A DNA stretch of 64,000 nt from Prochilodus magdalenae (GCA_024036415.1 JAMWET010003173.1:2501-66500); one strand, 5' to 3'; counted from the stretch's first letter, positions 1 through 11,104 are shown. The notes: generated from the sequence alone by a model not told the origin. Numbers and translations are program-made.

Positions 1-340
1 GTACAGGCTCCGTCATTGGTGGAACCCCCCATGGAGGCTGACCTGCAAAGAGTCGGGGAGGAACACACCACCCATAGCGGCCCACGTTAATGGAACCGGG
101 CGGTGGCCTACCCCTGGCAGGCTCGGAACGCCATTCGACCAGGTCTGGGTAGCTGGGACCCAGCGTTGTAAGAGTTCTGTGGCATGCCCACCGCCCCGGG
201 GGCTGGGTCACTTTCGGTGGGGTTAGAGCCGTGCCTCTGCCCCGTTCGGGTACGTGGATGTGCACCAAGCATCCATAGTAACCCGTTTTTGGACTTAGAA
301 AAATTTCGAAAAAATTTTCAAAATTTCTTCTAAGTCCCCA
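1..340. other. GC-rich leader segment, no gene recognised
   Basis: This stretch is clearly more GC-rich than what follows and is not itself tandemly repeated. It contains no convincing open frame and no match that I recognise to a conserved 18S, 5.8S or 28S core. It ends at a GGACTTAG word that begins the satellite-like DNA. Ribosomal spacer origin is a guess only. Confidence 0.4.
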
Positions 341-654
341 CATAAGTGCTTGGACCCCTTGGAAATCCACTATCGCCACTGCCTCCTGAAATCCTGACGG
401 TACCTTTCTGGAGACCACCCTGCCCATTAGAAATCTCCCATTCATTTTCTGAGCCAATCTGCCACTATCCCGAATTTTTAGACTTAGTCATATTTTTGAG
501 CCTACCACTGGGAGACCATTCGGACTTAGTTTTTTCTCACCTTTCCGCAGACCCCCCTGCCCATTAGAAATCTCCCATTCATTTTCGGACCCAATCTGCC
601 ACCTACCCGAATTTTTGAACTTAGTCGTTTTTCGGAGCCTACCACTGGGAGACC
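341..654. repeat. Degenerate repeat of about 140 bp, two copies
   Basis: A block beginning CCCATTAGAAATCTCCCATT occurs near 423 and again near 561. In both copies it is followed by a CCAATCTGCCAC word, a CCGAATTTTT word, a GACTTAGTC word and CCACTGGGAGACCA. The same words form the 45-bp array and the higher-order repeat downstream, so this is the edge of one satellite complex. Confidence 0.65.
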
Positions 655-1025
655 ACTTGTGGGACTTAGTCATTTTTTCGACTTTTGGCCACTGGGAGAC
701 CAAGTTGGACTTAGTCATTTTTTCGACTTTTGGCCACTGGGAGACCACTTCGGACTTAGTCATTTTTTCGACTTTTGGCCACTGGGAGACCAAGTTGGAC
801 TTAGTCATTTTTTCCACTTTTCGCCACTGGGAGACCACTTTGGACTTAGTCATTTTTTCCACTTTTCGCCACTGGGAGACCACTTTGGACTTAGTCATTT
901 TTTCGACTTTTCGCCACTGGGAGACCACTTTGGACTTAGTCATTTTTTCGACTTTTCGCCACTGGGAGACCAAGTTGGACTTAGTCATTTTTTTCGACTT
1001 ACCACTGGGAGAACACTTTGGACTT
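655..1025. repeat. 45-bp tandem array (about 8 copies)
   Basis: The unit joins GGACTTAGTCATTTTTTCGA, CTTTTSGCC and ACTGGGAGACCA. It alternates between AAGTT and ACTTT junction variants. Because 45 is divisible by three and the unit lacks stops in several frames, both strands show spurious open frames of 120 to 190 residues. Copies are highly similar, so array expansion is recent. Confidence 0.9.
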
Positions 1026-2199
1026 AGTTTTTGAGCACCTTTCTGCACACCCCCCCGCCCTTTAGAAATTTACAATGCATTTTCACTCCCAATCTGCCAC
1101 CTACCCGAATTTTTCGACTTAGTCATTTTTCCCGTGGGGGTGCATATGTGCACCCGCCTAGCACCACATGTGGTGCTTTGTTACACCATGGGGGCTGCTC
1201 TTCAGCTAGTATGACCGACTTTAGTGCACCCAAGTCGGCATTCACCAGTGAGTATCTCCCTATGCCACTTAGGGGAACCGTTGGACTTACCCTACCCGAA
1301 TTTTTCGACTTTTTCCCGGGGGGGTGCACATGTGCACCCGCCTAGCACCACATGTGGTGCTTCCTTACACCACATGTGGTGCTTTCATACACCACATGTG
1401 GTGCTTTCATACACCATGGGGGCTGCTCTTCAGCTAGTCTGACCGACTTTAGTGCACCCAAGTCGGCATTCACCAGTGAGTATCTCCCTATGCCACTTAG
1501 GGGAACCGTTGGACTTAGCCGTTTTCCTGATTGGTCCATTATCACCATGGGGCTGCTCTTCAGCTAGTCTGGCCGATTTGACTCCGCCCCAAGTCGGCAT
1601 TCACCAGTGAGTATCTCCCTATGCCACTAGCCCCAATTGCTGGACTTAGTCTTTTTCTCTCAGCCAATCTGCCACCTACCCGAATTTTTCGACTTAGTCA
1701 TTTTCCCGTGGGGTGCATATGTGCACCCGCCTAGCACCACATGTGGTGCTTTCTTACACCACATGTGGTGCTTTCATACACCATGGGGGCTGCTCTTCAG
1801 CTAGTATGACCGACTTTAGTGCACCCAAGTCGGCATTCACCAGTGAGTATCTCCCTATGCCACTAGCCCCAATTGCTGGACTTAGTGCTTTTCTCTCAGC
1901 CAATCTGCCACCTACCCGAATTTTTCGACTTTTTTCCGGGGGGGTGCACATGTGCACCCGCCTAGCACCACATGTGGTGCTTTGTTACACCACATGTGGT
2001 GCTTTCATACACCATGGGGGCTGCTCTTCAGCTAGTATGACCGACTTTAGTGCATGGGGGCTGCTCTGAGCTAGTATGACCGAATTTTTAGTGCACCCAA
2101 GTCGGCATTCACCAGTCAGTTCTCTCTATGCCACTAGCCCGAATTTCTGGACTTAGCCTTTTCTTTCAGCCTCTGCCACCTACCCCGAATTTTTTTAGT
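1026..2199. repeat. Palindrome-rich higher-order satellite
   Basis: Blocks of variable length (about 180 to 240 bp) recur from about 1130, 1315, 1700 and 1935. Each contains some or all of GGGTGCACATGTGCACCC (an 18-bp perfect palindrome, for example at 1322-1339), one or more copies of GCACCACATGTGGTGC (16-bp palindrome, for example at 1161-1176), a CTGCTCTTCAGCTAGT word, and AAGTCGGCATTCACCAGTGA. The blocks are deleted and shuffled relative to one another. Confidence 0.85.
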
Positions 2200-2510
2200 C
2201 ACTTTGGTTGTTCTGAAGGGTTGGGACTTAGTCATTTTTCTGAGTGGTGGGACTTAGTCATTTTTCTGAGTGGTGGGACTTAGTCATTTTTCTGAATGGT
2301 GGGACTTAGTCATTTTTCTGAGTGGTGGGACTTAGTCATTTTTCTGAGTGGTGGGACTTAGTCATTTTTCTGAATGGTGGGACTTAGTCATTTTTCTGAA
2401 TGGTGGGACTTAGTCATTTTTCTGAAGGGTTGGGACTTAGTCATTTTTCTGAATGGTGGGACTTAGTCATTTTTCTGAATGGTGGGACTTAGTCATTTTT
2501 CTGAATGTTA
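2200..2510. repeat. 26-bp tandem array (about 11 copies)
   Basis: The unit is TGGGACTTAGTCATTTTTCT followed by GAGTGG or GAATGG, repeated almost without divergence. It carries the same GGACTTAGTCATTTTT core as the 45-bp array at 655-1025, so the two arrays have a common source with different unit lengths. Confidence 0.9.
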
Positions 2511-3290
2511 TGAACCAGTCTCACCCTCCCACCCCACCCCACCGCTCACAGTGCACCTACCCCTGGACACACAGGCTCCAGGCACCGCCCCCCACCCCTC
2601 CGGAGCTCTTAGACATCCAGGGAGGGGGGTCACTCATTCATAAAGCCCCTCACCGATCACAGTGCACCTAGCCCGGGGCACACAGGCTCCAGGCACCCAC
2701 CCCCTCCGGAGCTCTTACACATGGGCTGGCTCTTGGGCATCAGCTAGTCTGGCCGGATTTTGACACTCGCCCCAAGTCGGCATTCCACGCCGTGGAAGTA
2801 CAATCTCCTATGCCACTAGGCACGCCAGTGGCTATGAGACTTAGTGTCTAAACTTCTCGTGCTTAGGCAGCCATGATCTGACCATCTTACCCGAATTTTT
2901 CCGTGCTCTTGCGTCGGTCAACTGGTAGGGTCCTGACCACTGATGTGCAGGGTCCGCCTAGGGGCACCAGTCTATGTGTATGCTTTGTTACACCACATGT
3001 GGTACACGCTCTCCCCTAACGACCATGGGGGTGCTATGCTCTTCAAGCTAGTACTGACCGAACTTTATGCACGCCTCAAGTCCCGGCATTCACCTATGAT
3101 TGAGTATCTCCCTATGTTCCATCTAGCCCCAATGGCGGTACGAACTTGAAGATGCGTTATGTCCCGATATCTGACTCATGCTGCCACTCATTACGACCCG
3201 GAATCATTTCAGCTCTTAGTCTAATTTTCTTCCGGGGGGGTAGCATCAGGCCAGTGTTCACGCTACCGCACTAGCAGTCATTCAATCCCA
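2511..3290. repeat. Scrambled, error-like satellite copies
   Basis: Words of the higher-order repeat recur (CGGCATTC, GAGTATCTCCCTATG, CTAGCCCCAAT, a CCGGGGGGG run). They are separated by many one- to four-base insertions and deletions, unlike the near-identical copies at 1130-2100. 2520-2740 is a proline-rich-looking CACC/CCAGG duplication. The indel pattern resembles uncorrected long-read consensus more than evolutionary decay. Confidence 0.55.
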
Positions 3291-3842
3291 TTTATATTGG
3301 AAGTGATTGTCATGTGACAAGATAATGATACGTCCCATGTATAATCCTGGAAACCAGTCAATGACGAACTCAAGTAGAGTAGTCTGATGCTGCCCATACA
3401 GTACTGATGGGTATTGCAACATTTGCATCGATAGAGGGGGGGGGGGGGAGGGGGGGTTGGTGGGGTGAGGGTAGCCTTTTAGCATACATTGCCAGTTGAG
3501 CAAAGATTTTAGGCGAGTGAGCTGTTCCAAAACCTGATGCCATAGTCATTTATGGATCTATATCTGTTATGACAAAACGGCCATGGACTCTAATCAGATA
3601 CCTTCATGTGTAGGCATTCATTTTAGTTGTGGTCTATTCAGCAGAAATCCTGCAGGAGGAACATGTCTGTTGTATTACTCAGTGCTTCTGCCAGTAAACT
3701 CTCTAATCTTATACCTGAGAACGATCAATAAAAGGCCTGATAGAAACATTTAAAATAAAAAAACAGATTTAACGAGGTTCAAATTATACGGACTGAAACT
3801 AGATTTAAAACAGAAGACCCTTACAAGAGAAAGAACAGTTTA
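3291..3842. other. No gene seen; poly-G tract
   Basis: This is AT-balanced sequence without a supported exon. A G-rich run lies at about 3436-3460. An ATCAATAAAAG word near 3725 could be a poly(A) signal of an old retrocopy. Nothing else is recognised. Confidence 0.4.
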
Positions 3843-4485
3843 CCAAGTTCAGCGCTGTACCTGACTGATCCAACAGCCACGATGGCAGACATTCAACGAG
3901 CAGTGAAGCCCTCCATGAGTCATCTTGTTAGCACCATTGGCAGACGGCTGCACGACACAGGACTACATGCACGCAGGTCGTTACCATGACTGCCCTTAAC
4001 ACCACATCAACGTTACCAAAGACTGCAATGGCGTCATACCAGACTGTCAAGGAGTGACTCAGAATGGCAGCAGGCCATCTTTAGTGACAAGTCTCGCTAA
4101 TGTCTTGATGGAAACGACCAGCGTCGGTGTGCGGAGGCACCGTGGTCAGCACCAAGATTAACGGTTTGTTGTCTTCACATATCCAGAAGGCCTGCTGTTA
4201 CTCCACCTCCACCCCTACCGCACTGTAGGAGCTGTGTGAGGATATTTATGCTGCATGGGATGGATTATCACAGGGCACCTTTAGGGACCTCTACAACTCC
4301 ATGCCGAGACGTCTGACATGTTGGGTTAGCAAACATGGTGGCCCAACACTATACTGAGAAACACTACTTCTGTATGTGTAGCTCAATAAATATTCCCCAT
4401 ATGAGTCTAAATGTATCATCAGTTATTGTTCCTGGTAACCTTTACCTTCCTTCCCGATAGCACTGCAATCCCACAGTCATTTATG
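3843..4485 (+). mobile_element. Tc1-like element TcA, internally deleted copy 1
   Basis: Translated with frameshifts, this reads as a Tc1/mariner transposase relic. It has a Leu-Thr-Asp-Pro-Thr-Ala start region, a SRxCLxGxDDxRVRRHRG-like segment around the first catalytic Asp region, then a jump to a C-terminal region ending in a cysteine-glycine-glycine-proline-rich tail. The central part of a full transposase is missing. The same junction appears in copies at 19650, 24838 and 52106, so this is a non-autonomous lineage. Terminal repeats are absent here. Confidence 0.75.
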
Positions 4486-5662
4486 ACGGCTACATAACTG
4501 CTATATATCAATTATGCTCCCAAAAAAAAGCTGTCTAAAGTAATGTGTTGTAAAAGTCTCCACACTAATCCAAACCCATTTTCTCGAGCCCGTGCCTTTC
4601 TCAGGGTTATGTGTCCTGTGGCTGTAAGTATTGATCACTTCCACGTAAAGCCTGCTGTCGAAGGTGTAACAAACATGACCTCCCTACCTTTCCAGCAAGT
4701 CAATTGATCTCTGAGTTTCATAACTGTAATGATTTTCAGGCTGAGAGCAGCATTGTTCCACAGACTGTCAGAAATAAGTTTGCTGTAAATGCAGAATGAA
4801 AACTTGTGTCACCTTGCATTACGGCATATTTGGGGATCTACTGTGTACTCAGTAGTTGTGTAATACTGAGGTGCGGAAATGCTAATGATTCTTAAGCTGT
4901 GATTCATTTTCTATTTTTATTTTTATCATTTATCACAGTATTTATTCACACAGCCCTCCTCACTGGAAACAAGTATAGGTAGACACATGGGTAGTCCAAA
5001 AATGCTCTTATGTAAGATAAACATTCACAATCACACCACATGTATGTGTCTAACACAGGGTCTTCTCCAACAGCATTCATCCAATGAGCTGACAGTGTTT
5101 CCCTTAAGGCTAAAGCAATCATATGCCACGCCAATACAGTTGCTGGTTTAGCCTTATTCAGTATGGCAGTGGTCTGTATCCATTATTGTGGGAGTCTTAT
5201 GCGAGTTGGGATTAAACCAGTTATGTGTAATAGCTTTTTAGCAGCGGGTAAAACAGCAACTGTCAATCACTGTTGGGCTACTGTGAGAACCAGCACCATT
5301 CCATAAACAAAGAATTAGAGATGAAAGAAAAGAGATGGATTTTTGCTAATTGAGATTTCCAGCATATTGGACAGAATGGATAATACATCATCCCAAAATT
5401 TACTATGCAATCCCAACAATGTGCCAACAGATGGGAATGCTAACTATTAGGAAACTCAAAGTTCTAGTGGGTTTATCTGGCGAAGAACACCTGAAACTCA
5501 GTGCTACTTCTTTGTTTGATGACAGCTTTGTGCTGGAATGGATCATTTCAGACGTTTGCTTTCACAGATGTTATTTCCTCGTTGCATTAAGAGAACCATC
5601 AACTACCAACTCAATTAAGCAATCATCAATTTCACGCTAGAGGTGAAGCAGGAATAACAACA
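4486..5662. other. No gene or clear repeat seen
   Basis: AT-rich sequence with scattered stops in all frames. The open frame at 5350-5640 has no splice context, start context or recognisable domain and is treated as chance. Confidence 0.4.
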
Positions 5663-6110
5663 AACCAACATATTGCACCCAGTAGGAGGTGTGGGATTGC
5701 AGTGCTGTTGGGAAGGTAGATGAAGGTTACCAGAAACAATACATGATGATACATGTAGACTGATATGGGGAATATTTATTAAGCTACACATACAGAAGTA
5801 GTTTCTATAAGCATGGTGTTGGGCCAGACCTCTATGCATGAAGATGTAGAAGTGGTGTCCTGGTATCACTTATCGAATTATTACAGGGCATCATTAGGAA
5901 CCTCTACACCTCCATGCCAAGACGTCTGGCATGTTGCATTAGCAAACATGGCAGCCCAACACCATACTGACACTACTTCTGTATGTGTAGCTCAATAAAT
6001 ATTGATCACATCAGTCTACATGTATCATCATTTATTGTTCCTGGTAACCTTTATCTTCCTTCCCAACAGCACTCCAGTCCCACACTTCCTTCTGGCTGCA
6101 CGTATTGTAG
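5663..6110. mobile_element. TcA fragments arranged as an inverted pair
   Basis: 5669-5828 is the 3' end of TcA in the minus direction. 5850-6105 is the same end in the plus direction. Both contain the GTATGTGTAGCTCAATAAATATT word (in reverse complement on the left) and the terminal GGGAAGG...GTGGGA region. The result is an imperfect hairpin with arms of about 150 bases. It arose either by two insertions or by a foldback rearrangement. Confidence 0.7.
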
Positions 6111-6572
6111 GATCTTTGGATCTTTAAACAGGATCCCCACTGCCCATGCAACAGCTTGCTCTCCGACACAGACCCGCATTATAAATGCAATAATAAAAAG
6201 TGGGCCTGACAACGACTCTAATGATTAAAGGAAGTGCTTAAGCCGACAGTGCGGTGATTAAAATGAAGCGCCCGCGCTGCCTGTGCAGAACCCGGCTGCT
6301 CATTTAGGTGCCAACCGTAAGAGGATTTCATCACGTATGTTAATGTAATCGAATCAGAAACACCCGTATGGTCATGCAATGCCAAGACGGGATTCCTGTT
6401 TATCTCTGACCCACATCACTGAAGGAGGGGACATCACTCGCTCAGAGTGCCCTTGACCCCGAGGGCAGGCGCTACTGAAAGAGTCTGTTCATACTACTTT
6501 CTGTTCATACATACTACTACTACATAATACTGTGCCACTGGAGTTCTCTGTAGTCCAAGAATGGCTGCATTC
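6111..6572. other. No gene seen
   Basis: Unique-looking sequence of mixed composition with a small CATACTACTACTACATAATACT simple tract near 6510. No exon or repeat family is recognised. Confidence 0.35.
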
Positions 6573-6812
6573 ATATCATATCGTCGCTTTCCAAAAAAAA
6601 CAAGTATCACCAAAAGGCAATTTCACAGGAGAGGGCAAAAACCTAGTTTAATGGTAATGTAAGTCAATGGAACCAGACGTCTTTCCAAACGATTCTGGGC
6701 CATTTCTGTGGATTCCTCAAGGAGACAATGTTGCTGTGTTCAAACGATGCACAAAACTACTAATCGACCAAAATGGAGATACATGTTTTCCTCTGGACAG
6801 CGATGTTATACT
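6573..6812. mobile_element. MITE-C copy 1
   Basis: The left end (TATCGTCGCTTTCCAAAAA) and the right end (TTTTCCTCTGGACAGCGATG) are inverted versions of one another. The interior shares CAATGGAACCAGACGTCTTT with the copy at 55225-55492. Short terminal inverted repeats, a length near 250 bp and no coding capacity fit a miniature inverted-repeat transposable element. The superfamily is not determined. Confidence 0.7.
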
Positions 6813-7586
6813 AAGGCACTTAATGACCTGTCATGTTTCATGTGACTGGCTGTTACCCATAACCATCTTTTTACATCAATCATAATTCAGTGCTTGACTG
6901 TCTAACTCTGGATTAACACAGGAAGTTGGGTATCACTTTATACTGTAGGGGACTGCTCATAGGTCCCTACATTAGCTTGTCATGACAAGTGACATAACCC
7001 TACATAAATGTCTATACATTCTTATTTCAATCAGGGTCGATCCATATGACGGCTATATTTGCCAGTTTTGATCAGCGTTAGTCGAGGCAGCCTTTATGAT
7101 AGTTGAGGCATATGGGAATAAGCATTCATACAAGTTTACGTAGGGTTGTGTCAGTTGTAACAAGCTTGTGTAGGGGTGATAAACAGTGCCATACTGTAAA
7201 GTGTTGTTGAAATTTGTCTGGGATTCGTTTTACATGAGGAGGCGGGGTAAAGTTCCTCAGTGATATACAGAAGGTAAAAGTCCCGTCCCAACGCGCCATT
7301 CCCGTCATTACCTTCTGCAAACCTAGCCCCAAAAATAACCTCAGGTTTTACTGATCTAGTGCGAATCGGCATGTAGGTAAACATTCCGCCATATCCTGTG
7401 GAAAAGGAAGTCATGTTTTTTCTCAAGTATGAATATGGAGGCATGTTGACCTCAGAGCGCTCAGGTTTGGGGCAAACCTCATTGTCTTGTTCATGTTTGT
7501 CTCTATTATCTGGCTTCCTGTTTCTGTCTTGTCATGTCCGTGTGCTGTTTGTCACTCTGTTCCATGTGCTTCTGTTTGTTTTGGTC
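6813..7586. other. No gene seen
   Basis: No supported exon. The sequence becomes T-rich toward 7480, where an interspersed element begins. It includes a CACTTTATACTGTAGGGGACTG-type word common in dispersed fish repeats, but no boundaries could be drawn. Confidence 0.35.
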
Positions 7587-8207
7587 TTTTGCTCCTCCTC
7601 TCTCCGCCCTCTTGTCAGGCCCCTCACCTGTTTCTGGCTCCACCCCTTCCCAGGTGTCTCTCGTTAGCCCTTGTTGTTGTTTTATGCTCCACGTTGTCCC
7701 CTTTGTTCTTGCTTGGCGTTTGTTCCCCTACTGGTGTCTTGTTTTCATGCCCGTCGTCTTGTCTCCTTGTCTGTAGGTTTTGTATTCCTTGTGGTCTGTT
7801 GTCTCTCTCCTGGTCGTTGGTCCCCATGTTAGTTAGTTAGTCTGTAAGCTGGTTTAATGTTTCTTAGTTTTTTGCTTCTTTAGTTTTGTTAGTCGAAGGT
7901 TGTTTGGTTTAGTTTCTTCTTGTTTGTGTTGACTTGCATTTGCATCCCGTCCCCACGCCCTGTCCCCTGACCCTGTCGCCCTAAGACAACAGACCACAAG
8001 GAATACAAAACCTACAGACAAGGAGACAAGACGACGGGCATGGAAACAAGAGACCAGTAGGGGAACAAACGCAAAGCAAGAACAAAGGGGACAACGTGGA
8101 GTATAAAACAACAACAAGGGCTAACGAGAGACACCTGGGAAGGGGTGGAGCCAGAAACAGGTGAGGGGCCTGACAAGAGGGCGGAGAGAGATAGAGGAGG
8201 AGCAAAA
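7587..8207. repeat. Long inverted repeat (arms of about 220 bp)
   Basis: The left arm 7587-7804 and right arm 7984-8207 are reverse complements with only a few mismatches and one short indel. They flank a unique loop of about 180 bp. Shared words include CCTCTTGTCAGGCCCCTCAC and CCCGTCGTCTTGTCTCCTTG. The arms look like a dispersed-element sequence. Apparent open frames here are mirror-image artefacts. Confidence 0.9.
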
Positions 8208-8579
8208 CACATGAGTGTATAACACGCCCTGTCTCCTTGCAACACTCATGTGTCAGGTGTATAAGACTCAAATCCAGAACGAGCCAACACTCTCCTCAGA
8301 GGTCCGATACTTTCGGTAGCTTTAAGAGATTTAGTCACTGTATAGAGAACGTGAACATGCAGCTGCTCATTCTCAAAATCTCTAGTTATCATTCATCTAC
8401 TGTGTTTATGGAGCAAGTAAACCGAGTACCCACTCCTATCTCATCTCAGTCATCTCATTTAGCCAGATTTCTTAACCCTGGTTATAAATATTACAGATGT
8501 CCTGTAGTACGACTACACTACTCCACCTCCGCATGTACAACTAATCCCATCTGAAAAGGGCTTAAATTTGAATTTGCTT
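8208..8579. other. No gene seen
   Basis: Unique-looking sequence. The 105-codon open frame at 8237-8554 lacks any motif or splice context. Confidence 0.35.
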
Positions 8580-8582
8580 CCT

Positions 8583-8745
8583 GTGGTGGTCCAGTGGAGG
8601 TCCTGGCCATTAAAGAACAGGGTGAAAGGGGACTACCAAAGTATGCAGAGTCAGAGACGGACTACAGTCCGTAATGCTACAACTATAGAGTGGTCCTGTA
8701 TAGTAAGTGGAGCTGATAATATATATATATATATATATATGTAAC
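8583..8745 (+). repeat. REP1 dispersed repeat fragment and (TA)n tract
   Basis: Words such as GGTGGTCC, TGAAGAACAGGGTGAAAGGG-like, ACTACAGTC and AAGTGGAGCTGAT match the fuller copy at 17697-18240. The fragment ends in an (AT)n microsatellite at about 8720-8740. Confidence 0.65.
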
Positions 8746-9426
8746 TGAAAGAAGTAGCATTAAGTCTTGGGTGTTTTTAAACCACGTCACAGGTTTCTAT
8801 GTATTAACTCCACGCTCAGAAACAAGGCCCGGCTTTGTATTTCGGTCTCAAGTCCAAAGAACATTATACTGATGGTATATGATAACAATAGCAGATTTCA
8901 ATTTTGGGTTCTCTTTGAAAACTCTTCCCACATGCTCACAACCATCAGGTACATGCACACGGGCAACGGCACAGCCTACATTAACAATGCATAGAGCATG
9001 CATTTCCACATTTCCACCAGAGAGGTCGCCAAATCCCCAAATCTTATGTAGTGTAGCTTTAAACTTCAAAGAAAGAGACTGAAATTCTGCACTAAAATGT
9101 TCAGCAAAGTGCCAAATTTCAGTTCACTCTGTCATTAGACCATAGTTCATGCATGTGACTGTTAATCAGCTAATGCACATTAACTCTGACACTAATAATT
9201 AATCACTAATAATTAAACTTAGCTGGACTTTCTACTCTCTGACTTTGCTGCTTTGAAGTGGGATATTTCAGCAAGCAAGCAGCAGCAGCAGAAACAATGG
9301 AGATGCTTACACACGGACTCACACACTCTGCAGGGTAAGATAATAATTCCAGGAGAGTAAATAATTCCACTGAAAGAAATGAAACAGAAAGAGAGCCACA
9401 GAATCCCCAAACCAAGACATCTTTAC
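8746..9426. other. No confirmed gene
   Basis: Contains small open frames only. 9150-9220 has a duplicated ACTAATAATTAA word. Nothing is recognised. Confidence 0.35.
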
Positions 9427-9488
9427 CTTCCTCCTCCGCGCTGACCCTGAGTCTTTAGGGAACGGACGAGGCAGACAAGCAGCTCTTT
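9427..9488 (-). CDS. Candidate 62-nt exon, unknown gene
   Basis: On the minus strand an acceptor-like CTCACATGCTGCGCAG precedes, and a donor GTAAAGATG follows, a 62-base segment. It is open in two frames; one starts KELLVCLVRSLKTQ. The surrounding 9425-9620 is richer in GC and CpG than neighbouring DNA, so an untranslated first exon or promoter is equally possible. No family is recognised and no linked exon was found. Confidence 0.2.
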
Positions 9489-10140
9489 CTGCGCAGCATG
9501 TGAGAGAGCAGCTGAGCGAGTGAGGGGCTGGAGGTGGGGATTTGAGCAGAGTTGCGACTGCTGCCCTGCTCTAATCCCATCCAGCAGGAAGGCAATCAGC
9601 TGCCCTCACACCCGCCTGACCCGTGCCACTCACCCGCCGCATTGATTTCCTATCCACTGTTGTCACATCCTATTCTTAACAATCTGCTAACCCACACAAA
9701 CCCCTCCCAGAATTGATTCTGATCTCTTTAGGCTCTTTTTTCTCTTCTCCTGTACACCACTTCTAGTATGATCTAGATCAATGTAATGCCATTACGTAAA
9801 ATCCATTGTGATTTTAAGATGGCAACCAGATTTTTATTTTTATTTTAGACATTAGTGATATTTAACGGACAATAGGATTTGAGATAAGCTGCTGCAAAGG
9901 TTTGGGGGGCCTTGGTCAAGTGATATATTGTTGATTTTTTTTGTGTTTAATTTGTTTATTCTTATCATAAAGAAAGAAAAAGAAAGGGGAAACATAAAAC
10001 ATACATACAGCATAGAGTATAAGTATATATCCCCTTACCTGTGGATACCCAAACACATGAGACCCAAAGTCTTATTATGTAACTTAGACTGTTATATACA
10101 TTGAATCCAAATAAATTGAATCAAATACCACAAATAACGT
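9489..10140. other. GC-rich patch then AT-rich DNA, no gene
   Basis: 9489-9620 is a small GC-rich patch next to the candidate exon. 9680-10140 is AT-rich with no motif beyond simple A-rich runs (AAAGAAAGAAAAAGAAAGGGG near 9970). Confidence 0.35.
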
Positions 10141-10320
10141 CACTGTAGACGAGGGGGGGTGTGTGTGTGTGGGGGGGGGGGGGTAACAGAATGAAAGAAT
10201 GAATGAATGAATAAATAAATAAAATGCAAAGTAAATACATAATATTAAAAATAATAATAATAATAATATTCATCATAATAAATAGACACATGTAAATAAT
10301 ACATAAATGTACAAATAACA

Positions 10321-10382
<62 letters not shown>

Positions 10383-10400
10383 TGAAAAAAATATATATAT
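10141..10400. repeat. Compound microsatellites
   Basis: In order: a GT/G-rich tract (10154-10184), an (AATG/AATA)n tract, an interrupted ATA tract, and a clean (TAA)n run at about 10322-10378 followed by (AT)n. Confidence 0.9.
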
Positions 10401-10484
10401 ATACAATTATACCTACATCATCTAGTAACAACACAAACACCCCTCCCACCCTCGCCACCACCCCTCGAGCTGCCTACACGTTGA

Positions 10485-10690
10485 TTAATCATCTACATTC
10501 TTGTCGTGTGAAAAGGAAATAAAAGGGTTCCATATCTTGTCAAGCAGCACTAGCTGACCTTTGAATTGGAAGCGAAGTCTTTCGAGGGACAACATATCTG
10601 TCATTTCTTTCAGCCAGATATTGACCGATGGAAATAGCAAATAAACTGAAAACAAGTTGGAGAAAAATGCCAAATGCCAAAGGTACTTCC
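10485..10690 (-). mobile_element. L1-like LINE remnant (C-terminal end)
   Basis: The minus-strand frame contains LSLERLRFQF then a KIWNPFISF-like stretch. This pattern resembles the extreme C terminus of fish L1-type polyproteins. It is only about 60 residues, with no catalytic motif, so it is a 3' scrap if correctly assigned. Confidence 0.35.
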
Positions 10691-10854
10691 CGTGTGCTCA
10701 TGTTAACACTTCCACAGCCTCGTAAGCATTAGATATTAGCCAGGTAAGAGTGTGTGAGTATTAGATACCTAGTGGTACCTTCTAAGACAGTCTAACTAAC
10801 TAAGCTCACTGGACCATAAATGAGTCACCTATGTCTGGTAGTGTGTAATTCATC

Positions 10855-11104
10855 CACGAGCATGAATAACAGCAGTGACTGGATTTGACAAGTATCTGGA
10901 TGTAGGCCACATCAGTGTTCAGGCACTCTTACATTAAAGATTTGGGCAGCCGGGCCAGATTTGGTGGATGCCATCCCTGGCACAGTTCTGCTGGTAGACC
11001 CGTATGACCGTACGCTTCCATACACCTGCAGATTCAGCTACTTTCTTCACACTATGGTCGTTGGCCACGCCCACATGCAGTCACTCCGTGTAGCCAATCA
11101 TTGT
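10855..11104 (-). mobile_element. Tc1-like element TcB, copy 1
   Basis: The reverse complement encodes the same helix-turn-helix region as copy 2 (EVAESAGVWKRTV, then YQQW) and the C-terminal SMPHPVTAVIHARGG-like tail region. The element stops abruptly at an ATTGGCTAC word, where the 41-bp minisatellite begins. Confidence 0.7.

Noticed and set aside
488..1048. 186-codon Lys-rich repeat protein on the minus strand
   Set aside because: It is the 45-bp satellite array read in one frame; the opposite strand is equally open.
7487..8271. Overlapping frames rich in Leu/Ser/Cys on both strands
   Set aside because: They arise from the inverted repeat and a T/C-rich dispersed element; no motif or conservation signal.
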